Position numbers and translations under genes: made by a program. Below the pieces are notes generated by a model, which was given only the letters and a program-made list of their open reading frames with translations, had not been told where the DNA came from and made no database searches. From Bacteroidota bacterium (GTDB taxonomy: Bacteria; Bacteroidota; Bacteroidia; UBA4408), in assembly GCA_016718805.1 (NCBI GenBank), contig JADKCP010000001.1, positions 682,001-746,000 of the forward strand: 64,000 nt of DNA, read 5' to 3'. Positions 24,480 to 32,935 of the stretch are shown piece by piece; within the stretch, counting starts at the first letter, position 1; every line of letters starts with the position of its first letter.

Positions 24480-25650
24480 TTTCGTGTCTTTTGTAAATCT
24501 CTAAAGATGCATTAATGCGAAGTTTTAAATATTTTAATGCACTTGGAGCTTTTGTATGAGAAGCATCATTTTTGAATTCATTTATTTTGGTTGTTAAACT
24601 CGCTTGAATGCTTGCTTTTTCTGCAATATTTATTGCTTTGTTATCAAAAACAACAATGTAAATTAATCCAAAGAGATAAACATCCATATCAATTATTGAT
24701 GAATATTCTTTGGGGATTTCTAAACTGTTTATTATTTCCTCTAACCTTTCAAATCTTGGCTTAAATTCTTTGTTAGGAAAAATAGTTGAAAAATCGGGAA
24801 ACATTGAAGATGAATTCTCACCTACTACAGAATAAATATATTCTTCATAGTATTTTTCCATTTGAGGTTTAAATCCTCTTGCAACTTTGGAAGTACTTCC
24901 ATCCTTTCGATATTGAGATAATAAGGACAAAAACCTTACAAAGTCAGCTTTTGCAGAATTGTTTATATTTTTAACAATAAGTGACTTACAGAAATTAGGA
25001 CTAAAAAACTCTACTAAACTTTCCTCTAAAAAATAAAGTGAGGCTCTACTTTCTTGCAGTAGTAATGGTTCGCCTTGAATATTTATATTTCTAAATACTG
25101 ACGAATAGTATTTTTGCTGTACTTGCTCGTCTGTAATATATGGAACTAAATATGAGAATCCTAAGAATGTATTTTTAAGAAAGTTATCATCAATTTCAAA
25201 GTTAATTTTTTTGTAATTGCCATCTTCAAGTTTTTCAAGAATAACTTGTTTGTTTCTGCCCTTCTTAGTTAGGGAATCAAAATTCCAGTCGTAAATATTG
25301 TCCAATTGCTCGCTTTCTTCATCTATGTCGCCGTTTTCATCGGCGAACCTTTCTCTAGTCTTTTTAAAGGTGGCTTCATCTGGGAATATGCCAAGATATG
25401 CTAATAGAATACTCGTCAGTCTTTGTTGTCCGTCAAGTATTAAATTTTGATTTGTGTTATCAATTTTAAATGCGCCAATTGTAACAGGAGGAACAAATTG
25501 TTTCTTTTGAAACGTGTCTATTAACGTTTTTACCTTTTTTTCATTCCAGACAAATAGGCGCTGATATGCAGGAAGAATAAGGTTCTTTTTTAAGATTAAA
25601 TCAATCCAATGTTTAAGAGAATATTCTCCATAATAAACTCTGTTTTCCAT
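24466..25650 (-). CDS. DUF262 (ParB/GmrS-like) domain protein
   Basis: The 394-residue protein has the DUF262 hallmarks: LILPAYQRLFVWNEKKV (residues 24-40, substituting the usual IPxYQRxYxW) and LILDGQQRLTSIL (70-82). DUF262 domains occur in GmrSD, SspE, BrxU and many other defence proteins and use a ParB-like nucleotide-binding site. No DUF1607/HNH nuclease domain follows here; the C-terminal 150 residues are helical. The nuclease role is thus probably supplied by the HEPN protein encoded immediately downstream. Confidence 0.85.
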   Translation of the reverse strand: MENRVYYGEYSLKHWIDLILKKNLILPAYQRLFVWNEKKVKTLIDTFQKKQFVPPVTIGAFKIDNTNQNLILDGQQRLTSILLAYLGIFPDEATFKKTRERFADENGDIDEESEQLDNIYDWNFDSLTKKGRNKQVILEKLEDGNYKKINFEIDDNFLKNTFLGFSYLVPYITDEQVQQKYYSSVFRNINIQGEPLLLQESRASLYFLEESLVEFFSPNFCKSLIVKNINNSAKADFVRFLSLLSQYRKDGSTSKVARGFKPQMEKYYEEYIYSVVGENSSSMFPDFSTIFPNKEFKPRFERLEEIINSLEIPKEYSSIIDMDVYLFGLIYIVVFDNKAINIAEKASIQASLTTKINEFKNDASHTKAPSALKYLKLRINASLEIYKRHENEQP

Positions 25651-25896
25651 AATTTAAATTTAAATATTTTAATGTTTCACAATCATTAAATGACTTTTCA
25701 ATGTTGTCAAGTTTACATCTCAATAATTAGCCGGAACTACCCAATTCTATTGAAAAATAAAAGTGAAATTGTGGTTATAATTTAAGTCTTTTTGATTTTG
25801 CTGTAATCAATAAAACTTCTGATTAAAACCTTAATATTTTAGGAAAAGTATTCATTAATTTGGTGTGAACGAATGAATTAGTTAATGGCTTTTCAA

Positions 25897-27261
25897 CTAA
25901 GCGAATATAATTTTGGTTTTAGTATTCAAAATTATATTTTCCAAATTTGTAATAATATTTTCATCATCATCATCCTTTATAGTAATGATTTCAAGCCCTT
26001 GATCGAATGAAGCAAATATTTTTTGTTCTTTAATTTTAAACTTTGAAGGGTCAGCTAGTATAAAGTTTCTTCTAGAAAATTTAATAATATCACTTTTCGT
26101 TTTTACTTCATAATCATTATGCACAGCAAACCCAATTTCCCTGTACAATCCGTTTGTCCCAATAAAAGCAATATCTGCATTTCCTAAAGGTTTCAAAATT
26201 AATTCAAAATCATTTGGGGTAACATCTTTAAAAAGTTTCTCATCATTCACTATTGCTAAAGAATTTGGTCTTATTCTTCCACCAACAATATACACTTTAA
26301 ATAAACTTGATTTATCCTCTAACCCCATTTCACTCGCTAAGTTTAGTAGTTCAGTTGCTGCGGGGATAGAGTTTGTGATTATAATTAAGTCTTCGAACAT
26401 TTTTGATTTTAAACCATGGCAAATTTGCTTTGAAAGTTCAAGCGTAGTAGAGCCAGAATCCAAAACAATAATGTTCCCAGATTCAATAAATGAAACAGCC
26501 TTTTTTGCAATTCTTTTTTTTGTGTCTGTAAAAAATGCTGTTTTCCAAGCATAATGTTCTTGCTTAACATAAATTTCTTCACCATCATTAATTAATCCAG
26601 CGAGGAAGCCTTGTTGATGGAGTTTTGATAATAAATTTAAAAAGGCATCATAACCAATCGAATCCAGCGCTTTCTTTTCCTTAAGCATCTCAAATAAACG
26701 AGTAAGTTTTAATGGTTCTTCTTTTCTATATGGATAAACCATTAATCGGATATCATCAGCAAGTTTTGCTGTAAAATCTTCTGCATCTTTAAGGACTTTT
26801 AAATTTGGATCTATTTTGTCCTTATTGGATGTTGATTTCTCTCTGCTCAACCAAGCAAATAATTCCGAAATCAAATTATTTGCAAGAGCCCTAACATGAT
26901 TCTCAGAATAGTCGTCACAAAGTAGATATTTTCTCCCTTTAAAATCTTCATTTGGAAGATTTAACCAAGCTTCTTTTTCTAAAACTATCGGAAGTAAAAA
27001 TGTTCTACCAATTTCCTTCTCATGATTAATAGCCCATTCCAACTCCTTAAGTACCCATGCAGATTTTATTGCTAATTGGTCAATAAAAATAATGACGAAA
27101 TCTGTATTAGTCTCGATTGCATCTTTAATCGAATCATGCAGGTCATCGCCAATAAGTAAATCCTTTTCATCAATCCAAAGGTTGATATGCTCCGGAAGAT
27201 ATCTTTTAATCTCCCGCACAAGAGGCTTGTGTCTACTGTTGTGGCTTAAAAATATTTTCAT
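25897..27261 (-). CDS. TIR domain fused to winged-helix-like linker and DeoR-type sugar-phosphate sensor
   Basis: This is a 454-residue three-part protein. Residues 1-135 are a TIR domain: MKIFLSHNSRHKPLVREIK, LWIDEKDLLIGDD and IKSAWVLKELEWA with the expected catalytic Glu73. Residues 155-235 (LKLTRLFEMLKE ... GYDAFLNLLSKL) look like a winged helix. Residues 245-450 are a DeoR C-terminal sensor: VLDSGSTTLELSK (267-279), TNSIPAA, YIVGGRIRPNS, ADIAFIGTNGLYREIGFAV and LADPSKF. TIR enzymes cleave NAD+; DeoR sensors bind phosphorylated sugars. The next gene, a HAD phosphatase, overlaps by 4 nt. I infer a ligand-gated NADase. Confidence 0.88.
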   Translation of the reverse strand: MKIFLSHNSRHKPLVREIKRYLPEHINLWIDEKDLLIGDDLHDSIKDAIETNTDFVIIFIDQLAIKSAWVLKELEWAINHEKEIGRTFLLPIVLEKEAWLNLPNEDFKGRKYLLCDDYSENHVRALANNLISELFAWLSREKSTSNKDKIDPNLKVLKDAEDFTAKLADDIRLMVYPYRKEEPLKLTRLFEMLKEKKALDSIGYDAFLNLLSKLHQQGFLAGLINDGEEIYVKQEHYAWKTAFFTDTKKRIAKKAVSFIESGNIIVLDSGSTTLELSKQICHGLKSKMFEDLIIITNSIPAATELLNLASEMGLEDKSSLFKVYIVGGRIRPNSLAIVNDEKLFKDVTPNDFELILKPLGNADIAFIGTNGLYREIGFAVHNDYEVKTKSDIIKFSRRNFILADPSKFKIKEQKIFASFDQGLEIITIKDDDDENIITNLENIILNTKTKIIFA

Positions 27262-28070
27262 TTAAAAAACTTTTCAATTGTTTTTGCCACACCATCATTA
27301 ATGTTAGATGGACAAATAAAATTTGCTACTGTTTTTATCTCATCTTTTGCATTTTCAACAGCTACACCAATACCTGCATATTTAATCATTTCAATATCAT
27401 TGTAATTATCTCCAATCGCAATTGCACTATCAAAACTAATATTATAAATTGATAAAACTTTTTCAATAGCATTCCATTTATTGGTTTCTTTAGGGCTGAT
27501 TTCCAAATAGGTGTCTTTTGAGCGATAAACATTTACTAGAGCAGAATATTTTTCTGAAATACTCAATGAAATGGAATCAATACTACTTGAATTACCCATT
27601 AGCATTATTTTATGAGTTCCAATATTAAAAAGGTCCTCAAAATTTATCTCATAAAAAACCTTTGGGGTAACTTTTGTATTCCGGATTTCTCTTTCAGTCC
27701 ATTCATCATGCCTACCAGTAACCCAATGATCGTTAACAAAAACACTGAAATGCAAATCATAAAACTTTGACATTTCAATGATATCATTTGAAATGTCGCG
27801 ATCTATTCTCTTATCCTGAAGTATATTGGAATCATCTGAGCCCATTAGTAAAGCTCCGTTATAACAAATAATTTCATTTGTTAGTCCTAACTGCGATTGC
27901 AAAATTCTCATTGATTTAGGCATTCTAGCAGAAACAAGAATAACAGGAATTGAGAGGTTAGTTGTTATCCTATTAATCTGCTTTATTGTACCTAAAGATA
28001 ATTCTCTATCCTTATTTAAAAGTGTACCATCAATATCGGTGAATAAAATTTTAGGACCCATTTTAGTCAA
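27258..28070 (-). CDS. Cof-type HAD phosphatase, first gene of the TIR-DeoR operon
   Basis: The 270-residue protein has HAD motif I LFTDIDGTLL (nucleophile Asp12, acid Asp14), motif II VSAR, the substrate cap between residues 85 and 190, the Lys region SPKETNKWNAI and motif IV AIGDNYNDIEM. This is the Cof/HAD-IIB subfamily, which dephosphorylates sugar phosphates and cofactors. It is transcribed before the TIR-DeoR gene and overlaps it by 4 nt (ATGA-type coupling). It may control the level of the ligand sensed by the DeoR domain. ATG at 28061 is an alternative start. Confidence 0.9.
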   Translation of the reverse strand: MTKMGPKILFTDIDGTLLNKDRELSLGTIKQINRITTNLSIPVILVSARMPKSMRILQSQLGLTNEIICYNGALLMGSDDSNILQDKRIDRDISNDIIEMSKFYDLHFSVFVNDHWVTGRHDEWTEREIRNTKVTPKVFYEINFEDLFNIGTHKIMLMGNSSSIDSISLSISEKYSALVNVYRSKDTYLEISPKETNKWNAIEKVLSIYNISFDSAIAIGDNYNDIEMIKYAGIGVAVENAKDEIKTVANFICPSNINDGVAKTIEKFFK

Positions 28071-28161
28071 AGAAGAAAAGATTTAATCCAAATATACACT
28101 ATTATTTTACGAAGCAAATTAGGTTAATTGCCTTTTTTATAGCCGATGATATAATTCAATC

Positions 28162-28896
28162 ATGAGAACAAAAAAAGTCCAAATATTCCTGATATTATTA
28201 TTTTTCATTTTAACATTAATTTACTTCAAAGTAGACTTCGGAGGAAGCTCTACCGACAAAGTTTTTATCACAATTACAACCTTTTTCTTTTCAATATTTA
28301 CAGGTTTCTTTATAACAAGACAAGGTAATCGTTACACTAAAATACGAGAAATAATAAGCACTTTTGATGGTAAAATGTCAGGTGTATATAGGGTGTCTGG
28401 AAATATTTCAATGTCAGTTCAACAAAAAATTGGAATTGTTATTAAAGCCCACTATGAAAAAATTATAGATTCGAAATCTTGGGATTATCACTTTAAGAAC
28501 AAGTCAAACTCCATATCAGAAATTCACTCTATTCTCGAACAAGAAATAGGGGGGCTTAAGCAAGAAAGTTTAAGAAACCAATCAATCGGAAGAGTCTTAT
28601 CTAATCTAGGAGACTGTCAAGTGCTTCGTAAAAATATGGTTATGCTTTATCAGGAAAGAATTCCGAGTTTTCAGTGGTTCTTGATTTTCTTTTTTGTTCT
28701 AATACTTTTAGCAACAATTACTGTGATTCCATCTGTAACATTTTTACTTGGTTCGTTAATGAAATCAGCTTTTGTTGTTTCAATTATTTCAGTCGTTATT
28801 ATTTTGTATAATCTGGATAATCTGCATTTATTTGAAAAATTTATTGGGGAAAATTCAGCATTAGATGTAACTGAAATACTTTCAGGCAAAAAGTAA
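28162..28896 (+). CDS. Membrane protein of unknown function with four predicted helices
   Basis: The 244-residue protein has two N-terminal membrane helices (residues 7-23 and 35-50), a soluble helical middle of about 120 residues, and two C-terminal helices (171-190 and 197-215). This two-plus-two layout is seen in bestrophin-like and DUF4239 proteins, but I cannot confirm membership. It diverges from the HAD-TIR operon with a 91-nt gap that must hold both promoters. It could be part of the same system or independent. Confidence 0.6.
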   Translation: MRTKKVQIFLILLFFILTLIYFKVDFGGSSTDKVFITITTFFFSIFTGFFITRQGNRYTKIREIISTFDGKMSGVYRVSGNISMSVQQKIGIVIKAHYEKIIDSKSWDYHFKNKSNSISEIHSILEQEIGGLKQESLRNQSIGRVLSNLGDCQVLRKNMVMLYQERIPSFQWFLIFFFVLILLATITVIPSVTFLLGSLMKSAFVVSIISVVIILYNLDNLHLFEKFIGENSALDVTEILSGKK

Positions 28897-28903
28897 GAAC
28901 AAG

Positions 28904-29731
28904 TTAAGAAATGAAATTATAAAGTTGGTTTGTATAATCTATTAACTTAAAATTTGTTGTTTTAATTTCTGATTTTAAAAATTCATAATTTTTGTACTTT
29001 CTCTGCAATTCCTGAGGTGCTAAAATCTTATTTTTAGTACTTTGTTTTGCAAAATTCAACCAGCTTCTATATTTTGCTTGGTGCTCGGTTAAGTGTGGTC
29101 TTAAAATACCATTTAAAATTTCCAGTGATAATCTAACTGCGGATATTGGATTATTTTGCTTAATCAAGCAATGGGGCGGTAATGATTTCAACTCATCTCT
29201 AATAACACAAAACAGTTTATACCAAGAATTATAGATTTCTTCGATTACGTCTTTCTCTAAATCTATTGGTATTGAAGCCTTTCGGGTAATTAGCTCAATA
29301 TAAATCTTGCTGGCAAAATGTGATTCGTCAAATTTTAGAAGAGTTGTTCTTTCTTCTATTTCATGTAAACCCTTGGCATGAAGTGTTTTTTTCTGAACAT
29401 TTCTATGCTCAAGCCCCAGTTGTTTTAAGGTATCATCCCAATTTTTACTGAATCCAAAATAGCAAAGTAAATCACGCAATTCCTTTATTGCGCCATCTTG
29501 ATTTTTCTCACCACGTCCCCAAGCATGACGCAAAGTCCGCTCATCTGTACCTCTGTAATTTCTGTTTTTATATAAGTTATATAGCTTGGGATTAAGCTGT
29601 TCCAATTTCTTTTCAATAAACGCCCTTAGTGGATTCACTAAGTCTCTTGGAAGGAAGTGATCTCTGCCAGTTTCAGGTTTACATTTCTGTTCAATTACTT
29701 TAAGTATTGACTCCTCGATAACTATTCGCAT
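28904..29731 (-). CDS. Hypothetical protein
   Basis: I start at ATG 29731 (MRIVIEESILKVIEQKC), because the earlier in-frame ATG at 29752 lies inside a palindrome. The 275-residue soluble protein has a basic N-terminal half (DERTLRHAWGRGEKNQDGA) and a helical C-terminal half with LKSLPPHCLIKQNNPISAV and LNGILRPHLTEHQAKYRSWL, a block I have seen in other defence-island proteins of unknown role. It converges with the membrane-protein gene with a 7-nt gap. No function can be assigned. Confidence 0.55.
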   Translation of the reverse strand: MRIVIEESILKVIEQKCKPETGRDHFLPRDLVNPLRAFIEKKLEQLNPKLYNLYKNRNYRGTDERTLRHAWGRGEKNQDGAIKELRDLLCYFGFSKNWDDTLKQLGLEHRNVQKKTLHAKGLHEIEERTTLLKFDESHFASKIYIELITRKASIPIDLEKDVIEEIYNSWYKLFCVIRDELKSLPPHCLIKQNNPISAVRLSLEILNGILRPHLTEHQAKYRSWLNFAKQSTKNKILAPQELQRKYKNYEFLKSEIKTTNFKLIDYTNQLYNFIS

Positions 29732-29747
29732 TTGAATAAAAATAACA

Positions 29748-29763
29748 GGCATGCCCGCATGCC
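29748..29763. promoter_or_regulatory. Inverted repeat GGCATGC-CC-GCATGCC
   Basis: These are 7-bp perfect arms with a 2-nt spacer, in the divergent gap between the unknown minus-strand gene and the HTH/integrase operon. A dimeric regulator could bind here; the small HTH protein that follows is a candidate. It is GC-rich compared with its surroundings. Confidence 0.5.
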
Positions 29764-29844
29764 GATTTCAAAATTTGGTGATTTTAAATATTTGCAATCG
29801 AAATCAAAATGATACTATAACAAATCTAAAAATTAAATCCTAAA

Positions 29845-30180
29845 ATGGAATCTCGAATATACATGAAGGAACTTAAGGAGATGTTAAATAGTAAAGACCA
29901 TCACTCAATCCGCACTATTAAAAGATGGTGTAAAAACAACAATGTTGGTTTATTTTCTGATAATGGCAGTAACAAACTTTATGTATTCAGAGAAGTATTT
30001 GAACAAGTTTACTTGAGACAAAAAAAGGAGTATAGCAAATCTGAATTAACTTATTCAAAAATGAATCTTTTCCCTCAGAAGGAAAAAATTAAAGTTGAAA
30101 AATCAAAATCGTATATCCCACAAGGAGAACACGAAAAAGCATACCTGTCTATGTTGCAAAATATAATTCACAAGATATGA
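29845..30180 (+). CDS. Small HTH (excisionase-like) DNA-binding protein
   Basis: The 111-residue protein begins MESRIYMKELKEMLNSKD and continues with SIRTIKRWCKNNNVGLFSDN, NKLYVFREVFEQVYL, a layout like MerR/excisionase-type winged HTH domains. A basic tail follows. Its stop overlaps the start of the integrase by 4 nt, so it is translationally coupled to it and probably acts as recombination directionality factor or regulator. Confidence 0.7.
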   Translation: MESRIYMKELKEMLNSKDHHSIRTIKRWCKNNNVGLFSDNGSNKLYVFREVFEQVYLRQKKEYSKSELTYSKMNLFPQKEKIKVEKSKSYIPQGEHEKAYLSMLQNIIHKI

Positions 30181-31598
30181 TGCTATTAATGGGAAATATT
30201 GAACCATTGCACATTCCACAATCTAAGAAATGGAAGGGACTAACTGTTTTTTGCAATAAATGTAAAACAAGTGTCTATGATATTTGTAAAGAAAACGGGA
30301 AGCTAATTAAGAAGTGTAATTACGGCGATAGGCATAGTTTCAAGGTTACAGCGCATGTTCCAGGAACAGAGAATGCACGAAAAACTTTAATGCTTGATAC
30401 AAGAGATGTGGATGAAGCAATAAAGGAGGCAATAGATTTTTTGAAGACAGTAAAGGAAAATTCTAAAGCAGGAAATATTCAAACTAAGCCAAGCGAGCGA
30501 ATAGAAATAAAATCGGAGAATGAGCCAAATATATTAATTCATTTATTGGCTAAATATCTTGCTTGGTTAAACAATGAGGGTTTGCCAAAAAGCTTAATTG
30601 TTGAGCGGGATAAGGATTATATTAAAGATATTGAACGGGCGTATATGTTTTTGGTTGAATGTTTAAGCAAAGCAGGTTACAATATGAACACATTTTCAGT
30701 TCATGATATCGATTATATTATAGTGGGAAAGGTAGTAGATGCTTTGAATGCAAAAGATTATTCAAATCGAACTATTAATAAAATTTTAACCTATTACACA
30801 TCAGCATTAAAATGGCATTCAGAATATTCTGGTCAACCTGTTAGGAATTTTTTTAAACATCGCAGATTCGAGACTAATTATAATCCAAAGCAGTTTCCAA
30901 TTGAGGAATTCGAGGCATTGCTAAAGCAGATTACCCCTGAAAATGGAATAGGATATGACAATGGAATCAAACCAAGGCGAAATTTTTACTACTCATGGCT
31001 GCCATTTGCATACAGACTAGCATTGGAAACAGGTAGAAGAAGGGAGGAGCTGACGACAATGAAATGGAGTGATATCAAGGAAATAAATGGAGAATTGTGT
31101 ATTCTAGTTTTAGATATTAAAGTGAATCGAATTAAGAAAAGACTCACTGAAAATCAAAAAAGGTACAATCCAACACCAGTCACACCTGAACTGATGCAGT
31201 TGCTAAATGAAATGGGCTATGAAAAATACAAGGGAACAGATAATTTCATTTTGGCACCGGAGGTAAACATAAGTAGAGGCAAGGTGATGTGCAATATACT
31301 AAGCCGTTCATTCGCGCATTATTACAAACAACTAAATACGGGTAATAAACTTACTTTCAAGAGTCTAAGGAAGGCAAATTTTACTCAATTACAATTGAAA
31401 TATGGCGACAATGCTCGATTCATATCTGGACACACTTCTACAAATATATTGGGAACAAGGTATGTTGACCATAATGCAGTAGCAGTGAGAGCACTAGATA
31501 TTATTAAGAATGAAAAGGAAGCTGCTCGCCAAAAGGAACTTGAAAAACTACGAATTGAATCAAATAATAATGAACAACAAAAGGACTTAAATCTCTAA
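30177..31598 (+). CDS. Site-specific tyrosine recombinase (island integrase)
   Basis: The 473-residue protein has an N-terminal part with a possible CxxC arm (FCNKCKTSVYDIC), a core-binding domain and a catalytic domain: Arg in ALETGRRREELTTMKW, Lys in DIKVNRIKKR, SLRKANFTQL for the HxxR box, SGHTSTNILGTRYVDH with the His and nucleophile Tyr. It lies 131 nt from the 3' end of tRNA-Leu, the usual position of an island integrase next to its attachment site. Its partner HTH gene overlaps its start. It probably inserted the accessory region to its left. Confidence 0.88.
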   Translation: MMLLMGNIEPLHIPQSKKWKGLTVFCNKCKTSVYDICKENGKLIKKCNYGDRHSFKVTAHVPGTENARKTLMLDTRDVDEAIKEAIDFLKTVKENSKAGNIQTKPSERIEIKSENEPNILIHLLAKYLAWLNNEGLPKSLIVERDKDYIKDIERAYMFLVECLSKAGYNMNTFSVHDIDYIIVGKVVDALNAKDYSNRTINKILTYYTSALKWHSEYSGQPVRNFFKHRRFETNYNPKQFPIEEFEALLKQITPENGIGYDNGIKPRRNFYYSWLPFAYRLALETGRRREELTTMKWSDIKEINGELCILVLDIKVNRIKKRLTENQKRYNPTPVTPELMQLLNEMGYEKYKGTDNFILAPEVNISRGKVMCNILSRSFAHYYKQLNTGNKLTFKSLRKANFTQLQLKYGDNARFISGHTSTNILGTRYVDHNAVAVRALDIIKNEKEAARQKELEKLRIESNNNEQQKDLNL

Positions 31599-31690
31599 AA
31601 AATGAAGACAATTAGAATTTTCCGCACTCCGTTTCCGCACTCCACTAAAATTCGATTTCAAATTATTTACCTATTAGTGGGAAAGAAAAA

Positions 31691-31725
31691 ACGCTACAAA
31701 GCACTTTTTAAAGGCTTTGTAGCGT
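31691..31725 (-). terminator. Intrinsic terminator of tRNA-Leu
   Basis: Arms ACGCTACAAAGC (31691-31702) and GCTTTGTAGCGT (31714-31725) are perfect 12-bp complements with an 11-nt loop. Read on the minus strand, they are followed by a T-run (TTTTTTCTTTC, 31690 downward). This terminates the minus-strand tRNA-Leu transcript. Confidence 0.85.
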
Positions 31726-31729
31726 CTAG

Positions 31730-31813
31730 TACCCAGGGCCGGGATCGAACCGGCATGAGGGTTAACTCACTGGTGTTTGAGACCAGCGCGTCTACCAATT
31801 CCGCCACCTGGGC
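31730..31813 (-). tRNA. tRNA-Leu (anticodon CAA)
   Basis: This is an 84-nt class II tRNA. The acceptor stem GCCCAGG pairs with CCTGGGT; the D-arm contains GGCGGAATTGGTAGAC; the anticodon arm CTGGT-CTCAAAC-ACCAG gives CAA; a long variable arm follows (TGAGTTAACCCTCA), then the T-arm CCGGTTCGATCCCGG. The discriminator base is A and CCA is not encoded. Its 3' end faces the integrase gene, which makes it the probable attachment site of the island. Confidence 0.95.
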
Positions 31814-31899
31814 AATTCCTTTGGAACGGGCTGCAAAAGTATTTATTTTTTTGAAATAAGGAACATAAAATTCAATGCTGTTCCAAAATTAAAGGTGAT

Positions 31900-32853
31900 T
31901 TAAAAAACTGCCTTTGCTATTTGGCGCACTGCTTCTGATTTTCCCATGGTATAATAATGCAAACAAGGCACCCCAAATTTAATTAGTTCCTTTGATTGGT
32001 TTATGCTCCATTCAATTCCTATTTCTCGCGCTGCCTCGTCGGATTGTGCTTTTGAAAAAGCATGGGCAAGGTCGAAAGGTATATCAATGCTAAAAATTTT
32101 GGGTAAAATACTTGTTTGCTTTATTAAGGTCATTGGCTTTAAGCCCGGGATTATTGGTACTTGAATTCCCATTTCTCGAGCAGCTTTTACAAACTCAAAA
32201 AATTTAGCATTATCGTAAAACAATTGAGTAATCACAAAATCAGCACCCGCATCAACTTTGGCTTTTAAGTTCAATAAATCAATCTGCAAATTGGGTGCTT
32301 CAAAGTGCTTTTCGGGATAACCTGCCACACCAATACAAAATTCGGTTGGAGTTGCTGTACCCATTTCTTCATCCAAATAGGCTCCATTGTTGAGTTCTAC
32401 AATTTGTTTCACTAAATCAACAGCATATTTATTTCCATCGGGCTCAGGAATAAAAACTTGTTCAGTTTTGATGGGATCGCCGCGCAATGCCAATACATTG
32501 TCAATACCAAGGTACTGCAAATCAATTAAAGCATTTTCAGTTTCTTCCTTGCTAAATCCACCACAAATTAAATGCGGCAAAGCATCGGTTTTATATTTAT
32601 TGATGATGGCAGCACAAATTCCAACAGTTCCCGGACGCTTTCGAATAAATACCTTTTCAAGATATCCACCACTGCGCTTTTTATATACATACTCCTCGCG
32701 ATGGTAAGTAACATTAATAAAGCTGGGCTTAAAATCAATTAAGGGGTCAATACTTTGGTAAATAGAATCAATACTCTTACCTTTTATAGGAGGTAAAATT
32801 TCGAACGAAAATAGTGTTGATTTCGATTTGCTTATGTGTTCGGTTACTTTCAC
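31900..32853 (-). CDS. metF: Methylenetetrahydrofolate reductase
   Basis: The 317-residue TIM-barrel flavoenzyme reduces 5,10-methylene-THF to 5-methyl-THF for methionine synthesis. Visible motifs are FSFEILPPIKG near the N-terminus, INVTYHREE, LALRGDP, GVAGYPEKH and DFVITQLFYD, all typical of MetF. The length is normal. It lies downstream of the dioxygenase gene on the same strand, but a hairpin terminator between them suggests separate transcripts. The first core gene to the right of the island. Confidence 0.95.
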   Translation of the reverse strand: MKVTEHISKSKSTLFSFEILPPIKGKSIDSIYQSIDPLIDFKPSFINVTYHREEYVYKKRSGGYLEKVFIRKRPGTVGICAAIINKYKTDALPHLICGGFSKEETENALIDLQYLGIDNVLALRGDPIKTEQVFIPEPDGNKYAVDLVKQIVELNNGAYLDEEMGTATPTEFCIGVAGYPEKHFEAPNLQIDLLNLKAKVDAGADFVITQLFYDNAKFFEFVKAAREMGIQVPIIPGLKPMTLIKQTSILPKIFSIDIPFDLAHAFSKAQSDEAAREIGIEWSINQSKELIKFGVPCLHYYTMGKSEAVRQIAKAVF

Positions 32854-32902
32854 TGCTTCAATTTTGGAAAGCGCGAATTTACTGCAAATCCAATAAAATG
32901 CA

Positions 32903-32927
32903 AAACACCCGTTTGCGAAAGGTGTTT
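32903..32927 (-). terminator. Terminator-like hairpin behind tryptophan 2,3-dioxygenase gene
   Basis: AAACACC (32903-32909) and GGTGTTT (32921-32927) form a stem 9 nt behind the stop of the minus-strand dioxygenase gene. On the minus strand it is followed by a T-containing tract (TTGCATTTTATTGG), a moderate intrinsic terminator. Confidence 0.6.
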
Positions 32928-32935
32928 AGTTAAGT

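Noticed and set aside
31602..31859. Plus-strand 85-residue frame behind the integrase
   Set aside because: It runs through the terminator and the antisense strand of tRNA-Leu.
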